A stretch of 64,000 bases of DNA. Source: Durusdinium trenchii (lineage: Eukaryota; Sar; Dinophyceae; Suessiales; Symbiodiniaceae). Where the stretch lies: NCBI GenBank assembly GCA_963970005.1, contig CAXAMN010003002.1:1125709-1189708 (forward strand). The letters are read 5' to 3'. Each line of letters opens with the position of its first letter. Within the stretch, counting starts at the first letter, position 1. Made by a program: the position numbers and the translations under genes. The notes under the pieces are model-generated. The model worked only from the letters and a program-made list of their open reading frames with translations. It had not been told where the DNA came from and did not search any database. Shown piece after piece: positions 22,201 to 31,953 of the stretch.

Positions 22201-25200
22201 AAAAAAGCTGGAATGTTATGCGAGTTGAATGTCTGCGCGGTTCCCTCTTGCACCACTGAACAATGGATGATGATGCTGAGGGCCCAGGGATTGGCCCAAA
22301 CATGCAATCTGCAAGCTTTTACCAGCAACAAACAACTCCTTGCAGCTCCAAACAACTCTATGCGATCTGGATACTGCCGGCTCCTTCAAGTCGCCCCTAC
22401 AACCGCGCACAGCAACGCAAAGGCGCCATGTCTACTATGTCTACCCATTTAGCTTCTCGTTTCTAGTAAGGCCAGGAGCCCCTAGTAGCATTCTTGCTCC
22501 TAGTAGTAAGGCCAGGAGCCCCTAGTAGCGTCCTTGCTCCTAGTAGCGATGCCCTTTGCTCCTAGTAGCGTCCTTGTTCCTAGTAGTGCCAGGAGCCCAT
22601 GGTGTCCCAACAAGTTCAGCTCCAAGCATCTCCGCGATGTGCTTCCGCTGATGCCGTGCCTCATGCTGCAGAAAGCTCTCGGTGGGCTCGGCCAATTGCC
22701 AAAGCACACGTGCTAGGACCGCCCAGGGGAGCGGTAGCAGTACCTGGTTACGTGAGACGCGGGCTGTGTGATATGTATCCCATGTAGCGCTGTGAAAGGA
22801 AAAACGGCATGGCATGAACTGATTTAAAATAGCTTCATTGCATCTCTCCCAAGCAATCTAGATGACCCTGTCCCAAGGTTGTGCGGAAATGGTTTGTCAG
22901 GTTTTAGAGCCGATCTGAAGGAAAAACGATCGACCACCCCGAGCGCCCAAAGGCATCTTAGTAGACCATACATACACTCGCCCCCCCGTCACAATCCCAA
23001 TGAAAGGACACAGTGATACCGTGCGTTCAAGCTCTTTGTTCTCTGCTGACTGAGCCCCAACGCCCCGAGAATAATTAGTTAATCCCAGGCACAAAGGAAC
23101 AAATCAGCATCAGGTAGAAACTTCGTAGCCCAGCATCTGGAGCTAGAGAGTACCTTGGAGCACCATGTTCAAGCACACCACAGGCACTTCAATCCAAAAG
23201 AAAAGCCCTAGCTGCTAGCTGACAGCTGCCGTTCTGTGACCATTCAATGCATTGGTGGCTGTCAAGGTGCAAAAGGGGCAGCTGATGTAAGGCTGACAGC
23301 CTCTCCTGGAGAGCTCCACAGCTCTCACAACCATTGTCCTTAGCTGCAAGATCCGAAGTCCCCATGTCCAAACGTTTCCGAGGTGCACCTAATGGCAGGC
23401 ACCTATCCATGTCTGCTTGCGATCTTGAATAAGCCTTATGTAGCCCATGCACATCTCTTCCAAGAGTCTCCCAATCGTTCACCCACGTGACAGCAACACC
23501 TGGGCATGGGTGGCATTCTAGGATTCTGGTGTCCTGTTCGGACGCTTCCACTGTCTTGTGGATGTGATTCTCGTCGCAATACGCAACCGCTTGCGGGACA
23601 AGAATTAGAGTCTGTTCCGCCAGTCCTACATGGAAGAAGAACCTTCATCGTGCAATACCAGAAAGCTTAGGACGTCAAGGCACCTTAAGGACCTGCTGCA
23701 CAAACTGTGCAGCCTGTGCCTTCAAGTCATCCAACACAACCCGAAGTAAAAGCAGCATGGGCTTCAAATGGCTGAAGGGAATTTCAGAAGTAATTACACA
23801 CCCCGAAGTATCATGGGAGTCAAAAATCGGCCCTTCGAACTTCCTGGAATGGAACAAACACATATTCTTCTCTACAAACAGATTGGGCCATCCACTTGTA
23901 TGCCTTTCCTGACTCGGAAAGAACAGTCTTTGCCCAACGACTTTCCCGCAAGGCTTCTCGCGCGGCAATTGATGAAGCCCGAGCCTCGGGGGGTTCGCCG
24001 TTGAAACATCCGGAGGGTTCGGACACGAAAACAACGAGACGGAAACGACGACTGTGGCAGACCCAAGCACTCATGGACACCAAGTTGAGTCTTGGGCCTG
24101 GAGTTTAGTTTTAAATCAGGTTTTGGAGGGGCAAACCTGGAGTGTCTGGGAATATGACTATACATGCATAATCTTAAAACTAAGCAGCTGGATGTCTGTC
24201 AAGTGGTCCTTACAAACACCGAGAAGCTGCGGCATTTACTCCACCAATTCTCAGAGTTTGGAACAGCTCGTTGCCCATCACATGCCTGAATCCGGGTGTC
24301 TTTCTTTGCTGCGGCGGTGCGGTTTCTCTCGGTGTCTGCACCAACGTGTCGTCGCTTGGCCGCGAGTTTGGGTGACCGGCGTCAATCAATTGGAGCACTT
24401 GCCGCACGATTGATTCGTAGAAGTGATACATGTCGTACACAATATATCGTATGTGCATATATATATAATATATATATATATATATTTATACATATATATA
24501 TATATTCAGGAAGATTGCGTGATACCCTTTTCCCACAGACCCTGTTCCTCTAATGTATCTAAACTACTCTTGCCTACTCTAAACTTACTCTAAGCCTACT
24601 CTAAACCACTCACTCTAAACCTACTCTAAATCTACTCTAAACTATTTTACTCTAAACCTACTCTAAACCACTCTAAACTACTCTAAATACACATTCATTC
24701 CTGAAAATCTTAGATGATCTAAACTCTAAACCACTCCAAAAATTAGATAACTTTAGAGTGTCCTTCATTGACTCATGATTTTGAGTTCATTCTCTCACCC
24801 AGTGGAGTGCATCCCCACACCCCCACACCAAGAATTAGGAGTTTTAAAGGCACACTCTAAAATATCACAGTAGCTTAGAGTGCTTCTCTAAAACTTTAGA
24901 GTAGTACTCTAAACCTCTCTAATCCTTTCTAAACAATTAGAGGAACAGTGGCCAGAAATAGCTTGTGTAACCTGAGATTCCTTGCTAATTCTGTATGTGT
25001 GGATTGGGTTCCACTAGTACTCTCAAGCTATTCTGTGTGTGTGGACTGGGTTCCGGTAGAATTAGCTGTGGATAGCTAGAGGAATCTCAAGTTACACAAG
25101 CTATTTCTGGCCACAAACCCTGTTCCTCTAATTTTTCAGAGGATTAGAGAGGTTGAGAGTACTACTCTAAAGTTTTAGGGTAGCACTTTAAAAAAGAGTT

Positions 25201-28200
25201 GCACTCTAAACTACCCTGTTAAAATTTACTCTAAGAAACAGAGTTGCATCGCAATCTTGACCATAATGGGGGATGCCCCCATGCTCGTATCTCTCACCCA
25301 CTCTAATTCACTCTAATTGTTTAGAGTAGGTTTAGAGATGTTTAGAGAGGTTTGGAGGAAAGGGGTCTGTGGGAACAGGGTCTCAAGCAAGTTTCGTGAT
25401 ATATACCCATATAGGGCGCCCGACGTTTTGGGGGCCCCGTCTGAGGAGCAGCAGCAAGACAGATTTTTTTTCTCAGGGTTCTTGCCAGACAATGCTCAGA
25501 TGGCTTCCTTGATCGCGTTGATGGTCTGCACAATGAGGCGGCTGCAGTCATGACAGTCAGAATGCACCGCCTGCAGGTTCCTCTGCAGGCTCTCGAGGTT
25601 GGTCAGGGCCATATTCAACAAGCGCCGCCGCTTGGCGCCCTTGGTGGAGGAACTTGAGGACGAAGAATCTGAGGCAGCACTTTCATCAGACCCGGTCTTC
25701 TCGTCATCAGCAGATATGGTTTATAAACTATAAGGCTAGTTTATAAACCATACTTGGAAATAATGCTTATCTTATCTCACAGGGGGCCCCCAAATCGTCA
25801 CGAGCCCATATATATATATGTATATATATATATATGTATGTATGTATACATGTATGATCAATAGATATGTATATATATATACTGTGTACTGTATCATATA
25901 ACCAATATAGCATACATATATCATATGAGATTTTGTACAACGTTTCTTGGATATATATATATATACCATTCTCATTATATATATATATATCCCTCTCTCT
26001 CTCTCTCCATCTAATCTATATCGTAAAATTAATCTAAAAAAGTCTCAAATAGTGTATTGTGTATTGTGGTCGAACATTTTGGCCGTCGAGAAGCTCTCCA
26101 ACGTCCGATCCTTGAGCCTGGGGTGGCCCTTGTTAAAAACATGCTGTGCCAAGTAACATGTCATGTATGTTAGCTGCTACTTGCCAAATTTCGGACACTG
26201 GATTACCCTCCATCAGGTGTCAGACTGCCCGGTGGGTGAAAGCCTTCAGCCTCTCTGGCAGCTGTTGTGCTACAGCTTCATCCATGGCTCCTTAGAGTGG
26301 TAGGCAACCGGATGTGAGAGTCCACCATCATCTACTGCCCCTCCTTATCCCTCTAACATGGGCTGCGGCCAAAACAAACGCAAAATTCTTTTGTATACTG
26401 GAGCAAGCCCTAAAGCATCCATTTGGGGGGGGTTGGCTTGTAGCACACATGAGTCACATGAGCATGAGCACATGATCCTCACCATCACCAACAACATTTC
26501 TGCCTCAGTCTTTAGTCTAGCCAGTAGCCTTGATTTTTTGATCGTCCTAGACGCCCTTGCACTTAACTAATGATCAAATGAACATCGGGGCCCATGGTAT
26601 GCCACCACCCCCAACAAAAAAACAAAGCAACGCCAACGAAACGACGTGCTCCCAAACCCAGCGTCGCGCATAGTCTTGGCGCTCCCCGGTCCACCAGGTG
26701 AATTTCGTGGTGCCGGAGGGGTGCCGTGGAAGCCATGAGCTCCCCACGGCCCAGGCCATCGGGAAATCGGCATCAGAAGTCCTTAGTGGGTCGTCATGCC
26801 CATCGTCAAAGATTGATTTTGAACTGGGTGAGCATCACAGCTAGTGTTGAATCAAATCAGTCAACCTCAAACATTGCGGCAAAAACCTGAGCCCTTGCCC
26901 CTTGCCTTCCCCTTCGTCCCTTCCCTTTCAGTTTCCTTCTCTTCCTTTCCTCTGCCCACCGGCACCATCTGAGTGCACTCGAACCACGGGCAAGAAAAGT
27001 GTACAAAGTGTATAGTATAAACTCACATGCTTTCGCGAAAGCCAAAACAAAACGCATCATCGCGAAACGATACGCGAAAGACCCACATAACACCACACCT
27101 TCCGCGAAAGCCAAATCGCACCTCACGAAAGCTCTGCGAAAGCAAGCCGGGATTATACAAGAAAGTATAGTAGGCGGTTTTTGAGGCCGCTAATTTGGGA
27201 TGAGGCAACAGTGAATTTTATGATCGCGGCCACCCAATGCAAGTTTCAGCCACAGGCTCAGGCTCAAGGGCGCTGCATACACGCAAGTAATGGAGCATTG
27301 CTTTTTTCCAGAAGAGCTTCCGCCTCCACCTCCGCCTCCTCCTGCGCCCGCGCCGGAGAGCCGACGCCCAAACAGCTCGGAGCTGTCGCTGTAAGCGTCC
27401 AGGTCATCGATGCGCAGTAGGGGAATCTCCGAGGATAAAGGGCTTAAACCGGCCTCTGCTCGACAGTCCTTCTTTGCGCATTCACCTGGGAGTGACTGCT
27501 GGATTATGGATCGATCATCGACATGGAACGCATGTTTGAAGCAATTACGCTAAACAATGTGGCCTGGGGAGCAACTCGACAAGCACAAACACACCTTAAA
27601 CCACAAAGAACAACTTTGACCAGTGCTGGTATGCAACTAGCAGTGCAATCTGAGCAATGGGCTGCAGCACCTACGCACAACACGCGAGCTCATATTTTGG
27701 TCAATGCGTCAAACACCTTACCCTTGAATGACGACCGTGAAATCACAGGCGGCCACACTGAAAAATGCTCAATCCTCCCATAGCATCAGGCTCACTGTCA
27801 TCATTCTCACACCTATCCCTTTATGTTTCTTGAGCAACCCTGGACAGTTGTGGAGTTGTGGAGACTCGTGGAAACCGATAGTCTGGAAGCCATGAACAGC
27901 CTTGTTGCTAGCAGCTTCTTGCTCCTAGTAGCGATGGCATCTAACCTAATAGCGATGGTCTCCCCCTAGTAGCGTCTCTTCCAGGGATTGAGGTCTGATC
28001 CTCTCACAGAAACAAGAGCGAACGTGCCACAATTGATTTCTCGACGTTGAACGCCACTCTGAACCTGCGAGGGCCAAGATCAAACCTGTTCAAACAGTTT
28101 TCTCCCAAGATCTTTCTGGTGAGCTAGGAACGGACTGCCGTCTTGTCGTTGTTGTATGGATCCTCCTGGCAACCCTTCTGGAAGAATCGCCGAGAAAATG

Positions 28201-29635
28201 ATGCCCATACAAAGCTGCTGGCTGCTTCTGCAAGGTAACGTGTTGTATGTTGAATTCTTGTGAGTCTGACTGACTGTGGAATTACAGATCCCAATTCCAG
28301 ACCCAGTGCCATTTAAACCTGACTGCCTTCCAATCTCTTCAGCATTCCCTTGCCACACTCTTTGGGCCCGGCATCTCGGCAAATCCCGCTCTTCCCCCCT
28401 GAAGTCATAGCAACACATGATACTCCCAAGGACCGGTCCAAGGTCACGCGCGTTGCGTTTCTGGGCGCCTATGCGGCTGAGATCCAAATGAGCCTCCAGG
28501 GTCACCAGACCGGCACCATCCGCTTTTCCCTCCGCAAAGTCCTCCAGACTCAGCTGCATGTGAGGACGTAGCCGTAGGAAGACCTGTTTTTTCAGAAGCA
28601 GCTGGCTTCCTCTTGGGATTGGGATGAGTCAGCCCAAAAGCGGAATGTGCGAGTGGGGAGGACAATGAATCCGCACGAAGGAAATGAACATCTCTCATGG
28701 GAAACACGACACATGTGGGAATCCATGTCGCCCAGCTGCATGGACCGCACCATCGGAGACCATGGAAGATACAACCAGGACAAGGAAGCAAATGCATCCA
28801 CAAATCCTGGGCACTGGACAACCCGAATGGAAAAGTTGCAGTGCGGGCCTAGGGCAATTGTCTTTACCACGGACACAGGATTGGGTCACAGCATTGCTAA
28901 CTTCCGGAAAGATCGGACACATAGAGACCGAATTGGAAGAAAAGGTCAGAACCAAGCATTTGGTGGGTGGTTCGTCTCCATGTTCTCAGTTTGTTGACGA
29001 CCCAAAATGTCCCAAATGCCGCCTGATCTTCTGGCCATGACTCCAGCGTATTCGATCCAGCTTGTGCAATGGATGGTCTACTCGTGGGAAGAAGGCAGGA
29101 CCGAGGCCCCAACAAAGCCCAAGCATCACTAAGCCTCACAGCTCTTGAGTTGCATCCGTCTGCATCTGAGAAAAGCTTGGGTCTCATCCTGGACTCTCAC
29201 CTCCACCAACATCACCCGGCTTATATCCGCTTCGACCCCCGCAGTTGCAACAGTCATGACTCGTGACTGTCCTACTATCCTACTCAACATCCTGTCCAAA
29301 GAGAGTTCTGGTGTTCACATGCACGTACATAAACACGGAAACAACAACATCGTAGATCCCATTGCCGTCATGTGGTCAACGCAGCTCGTGCAAAACCAAC
29401 CCCTGGTGAACATGGGTTGAGGCAAAGAGTTGATCTCGCTCTCGCCGACCTGAATATATTGGTTCTACTCTGGTGGGGCAATCTATGCTGTGTGGACCAC
29501 ATGGGACCGGGAGCCTGGCCTATGGCAATGAAGAAGGAGAAAAATCCCAGGTGCTCGTTCATGGACATGCGGTTGATACAGAAGCCCAGCATGGGCAAAG
29601 CGGCCGCAGTCATCTGAGCTGGACTGCCATGGAAC
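18960..29635 (-). CDS. Gene 1: multi-exon UBL/zinc-finger gene, upstream-lying tandem copy
   Basis: At least 18 short exons, N- to C-terminal: about 29547-29635, 29044-29134, 28732-28806, 28469-28583, about 27312-27485, 26663-26781, 26244-26290, 23461-23499, 23264-23338, 22623-22743, 21871-21949, about 21464-21549, 21031-21105, 20710-20759, 20453-20533, 19982-20016, 19203-19294, 18960-19024 (TAG). They were found by collinear similarity to gene 2, not by long open frames. Acceptors are AG|G almost throughout; donors are GC, GA or GT. Phases agree from exon 13 to 18 and at 4-5, 6-7 and 9-10; other junctions do not close, so exons may be missing. Exon 1 is hydrophobic (MTAAALPML, FCI) and exon 2 reads GLGPAFFPRVDHPLH. 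Exon 5 is Cys/Asp then Gly-rich. Exons 12-14 are ubiquitin-like and 16-18 Cys-rich. The protein is not recognised as a named family. Confidence 0.8.
20710..21549 (-). CDS. Gene 1 ubiquitin-like domain (exons 12-14)
   Basis: Exon 12 gives LLVHLRRSVAEVFSCLFA, exon 13 gives GLVFGGELLSPDLDFKTL and exon 14 gives GDLGIHDECTVSFV. In order these match the beta-hairpin, the central helix, the L-I-F-A-G-like strand and the closing strand of ubiquitin, with FGG in place of the ubiquitin FAG turn and a D-type turn before the last strand. The Gly-Gly conjugation tail is absent because the chain continues, so this would be an internal ubiquitin-like interaction domain. Junction 13-14 is GC-AG and in phase. 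Junction 12-13 is not resolved. Confidence 0.75.
22464..22583 (+). repeat. Three 40-bp tandem units built on GCTCCTAGTAG
   Basis: Three consecutive 40-bp units (22464-22503, 22504-22543, 22544-22583). The first two are almost identical; the third differs in its first half. Each contains GCTCCTAG. The array lies in gene 1 intron 10 and ends about 40 bp from exon 10. The same submotif recurs at 27915-27980, also in gene 1. Confidence 0.85.
24523..25382. mobile_element. Foldback element 2: 860-bp inverted repeat with TCTAAAC arrays
   Basis: The left end, with CCCTTTTCCCACAGACCC, is the inverted counterpart of the right end, with 26 of 31 positions matching. Inside lie TCTAAACC-type repeats (about 24555-24700), mirrored as GGTTTAGAG near 25318-25350. 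The centre has near-perfect inverted arms, 24879-24981 against 25081-25187, sharing GGCCAGAAATAGCTTGTGTAA. The 99-bp loop holds two copies of a motif with TGTGTGGA and TGGGTTCC. The flanks TCAGGAAG..CGTGATA and TCAAGCAA..CGTGATA match at 14 of 19 positions and could be an old target duplication. It sits in gene 1 intron 7 and has no coding capacity. Confidence 0.75.
25496..25710 (-). CDS. Terminal exon or gene fragment: Ser tract, basic patch, helix
   Basis: The minus strand reads, without interruption, an acidic start (DDEKTGSDE), seven consecutive Ser, a basic patch KGAKRRR that could act as a nuclear signal, then LLNMALTNLESLQRNLQ and a Cys-containing helix ending NAIKEAI before TGA (25496-25498). 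Codon third positions are G/C-rich. An in-frame TAA lies 9-12 bases before the first shown residue and no clear AG acceptor is visible there, so the 5' end is truncated or mis-spliced in my reading. It lies inside intron 7 of gene 1, on the same strand, next to foldback element 2. It has no counterpart in gene 2. Function unknown. Confidence 0.6.
25806..25996. repeat. TA-rich microsatellite cluster
   Basis: Several (TA)n and (GTAT)n runs between 25806 and 25990, followed by (TC)n at about 25993-26007. A related TA cluster lies at 24455-24500, on the other side of foldback element 2. Confidence 0.9.
27031..27147. repeat. Cluster of GCGAAAG motifs
   Basis: Within about 115 bp of gene 1 intron 5, GCGAAAG or a one-base variant occurs six or seven times, twice as the palindrome-like TTCGCGAAAG or ACGCGAAAG. 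Spacing is irregular, so this is not a simple tandem repeat. Function unknown. Confidence 0.7.
27915..27980 (+). repeat. Degenerate relative of the GCTCCTAGTAG repeat
   Basis: TTGCTCCTAGTAGCGATGG is followed by a diverged CTAATAGCGATGG and CCCTAGTAGCGTC. It is clearly related to the 40-bp array at 22464-22583. It lies in gene 1 intron 4. Confidence 0.7.
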
Positions 29636-31521
29636 CTGAGAAACAAGTACAAAATATGACAAATGAACGGCACATCATTAAGGCTTTTAGGTCACAAAAT
29701 GCCTCCCTACATCAACGTGCAAAAAGCAACTTATACCAGCTGCCTGATACAATTCCCATATTGATCCTGTCAATTGGCAGCAACCACCTGTAAATGTTCC
29801 AAATGTATCCAAATGTGAGACGGCCCGTTGCAAGTCAATTCATCTGGCAAGTTTCCCAAAGTAACCCTTGCATGGAATAAAATGATATGAACTGATCTAT
29901 GCCACAGATCTATGCCACACATTACATTGAAGTGTATTCATGCGTGCATGGTGGCACCACTTCTTGGATGCTACGTGAGGTTCACTTGTCTTCAATCCAC
30001 CCTGTCGCGTTGTCCGGCTCAGGGGCTTCAGCGGAGGCCTCATGGTCCGAAAAGGGAGATGTTCGTCCAGCGCTTGCAACGGCGGCGGGTTCGTCACACA
30101 TCTCTGGTACGAACACGGCGCCTGGTGCCTCAAAACTCGATCCACATGTGTAGAACACGATTGACAAATCCTGAAGAGTAGAACACGCATGCCGTTCCTG
30201 CCATGTTCCCTTCCAAGCAGTTTCGTAGAGTTGATGCTTGACCTAGAAGGCTTAAAGGGTTCAACCACCTGATTAATCCATGGCTCGGCGCCTAGCCATG
30301 CAGAACAACACTCCACTAGAAATGCCACCAACTGGAAACCTTAACCTCACGGCTGTGGAAGTCGAATCTTCGCTTTGAAACAGGTCCGCTGTTCCTTTTG
30401 GCCAAGGCAAAGCCAATCGGATTCCTGGAAAGTTCCAGGGTGAAATTGTTCAAACAATCATTTAATCAAGACAGCATCAGTTCGCACGAAAGAAGGAGCT
30501 CTCAGTTCTCCGTGCTGGGGGGGCCGCTGTTCTCCTGTAGGACCATAAGCAGGATCATTGGGTTGCCAATGAAAGGATCTGGCTGATTTGTATAAAATAG
30601 GATTTACAAAATTGTGTTTGTTTTCCTGGCTGATGTTTGTTGTCGTTCTTAGCTCTGAACTAACAGATTGAGAATTGATTGGGCATGTGTGGCATCATGA
30701 TAGCCGTTACAAAGGCACAGCGACAAGGAGCCGACGGGCTGTCTATGAATGTACCTAGATGTCCTCGAAATACACCTTATTGATGGCTGGACAAAACGAA
30801 CAAAATGAAAACAATTTTTAGCGGAGAGCATGGGACCACTCATGAGACCACATATAGCCAAAGCTTAGTTCCTTCTAAGCACTCAAAGAGTCATAAACGG
30901 ATTCACAAAGGGCCAAATGTGGAAAAATCTTGCCCTCAAATCTCTCCCAATAACGCTCCAAAGTCGACAATTCCGCCGAATCCTCCCACAAGAACAACAG
31001 TGAACAGTGAAGAAGGATGAATACAGTGAACACGGTGAAACACACCTTGCAACCCAACAGCAAAATGGTCCGCAGTCGTTGGGAGGAAGAGCGCTCCTCG
31101 GAAAGCCTTTAGGGCTTGGGCTCACTTGCATGAATCAATGAATTGCTGTTGGTCTGGGTCTGCGGAAAACATAAAGTAGAGAAGTTACAAAGGGCCCCTT
31201 CCGGTTGCATCTTATGTTTATCGCGTTTCCACCACAAAAGTCTAAAACACAGGTTCTTATCAAATATGGCAGTATTTTTGAGAATGGCACCGAACAATCT
31301 CAAAAGGAAACAAATGAAACAATCATGTTTGAAGGTCACGCCCTCTGCAACGGAATCATCGCCTCTCGTGCTTGAGAGACTTGGGCACCTTTTCACCTGC
31401 ACTCCCAATAACATATAATATGCATATATAATTGGCTTATCCTTGTCTTATAATGATAATATTTAAGAACCATTAAGGCGAATCAGTGCACCGAAAAATT
31501 GATCTGGACAATGGTGACATG
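29636..31521. other. Gap between gene 1 and gene 2; upstream exons of gene 1 may lie here
   Basis: About 1.9 kb between the stop side of gene 2 and the first exon recognised in gene 1. No ATG-containing first exon was identified. Minus readings at about 30880-31060 and 31110-31410 are open but without a counterpart upstream of gene 2, so they remain undecided. No promoter element is recognisable. Confidence 0.4.
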
Positions 31522-31953
31522 CTACGCCTTCGCACACTCTTCACAGAAGTCGATCTGGCAACTGTCGCAGCGGTGTAGCCACGTTCCTGGTTGAAAAAAA
31601 GTCTTCGTCTTCTCCTGTTTGATGTTGGAATCCTGTCTCTACAATTTGTGCGTCACAAACAATGATGTGCTAATGTCAACTACATCACTTTAAAGAAATA
31701 TAAACACAACATGATAGCTTAGCGGTTACATGCGGTTACCTACCTTCACGCGAGGTCACCTAGATTGATGGACAATTTGACAAACAAGTCAACACCTAAC
31801 GGCCTAACCTAACCCGCAGCATCCTCACTGACCTCGCGACCGTCTCAAACCTGCGCCATCATCCCGCCTCGTGAGAAGTGTCGCTCGCAGCCATCACAAT
31901 TCCAGCCTTTTTCATAGTTTCGCCCAAATTCTCCGGGGAGAGCGCGTCGCAGC
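31522..31953 (-). CDS. Gene 2 C-terminal zinc-binding module (exons 17-18)
   Basis: Exon 17 (31868-31953) has EKGWNCDGCERHF and exon 18 (31522-31586) has HRCDSCQIDFCEEC followed by AKA and TAG. Every Cys of the gene 1 module is conserved. The intron is 281 bp, GC donor, with the acceptor after a long T run (AACCAG|G). Exon 16 (32357-32391, VYKAMKCTHLGE) joins it through a GT donor in phase. Confidence 0.85.

Noticed and set aside
24555..24700. TCTAAACC array as interstitial telomere (CCCTAAA)
   Set aside because: The unit differs, spacing is irregular, and it is mirrored on the other arm of foldback element 2.
29078..29080. TAG in gene 1 exon 2 where gene 2 has TGG, read as a nonsense mutation
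   Set aside because: Differences between the copies fall in third positions of another frame, in which both copies read GLGPAFFPRVDHPLH without a stop. The TAG is out of frame.
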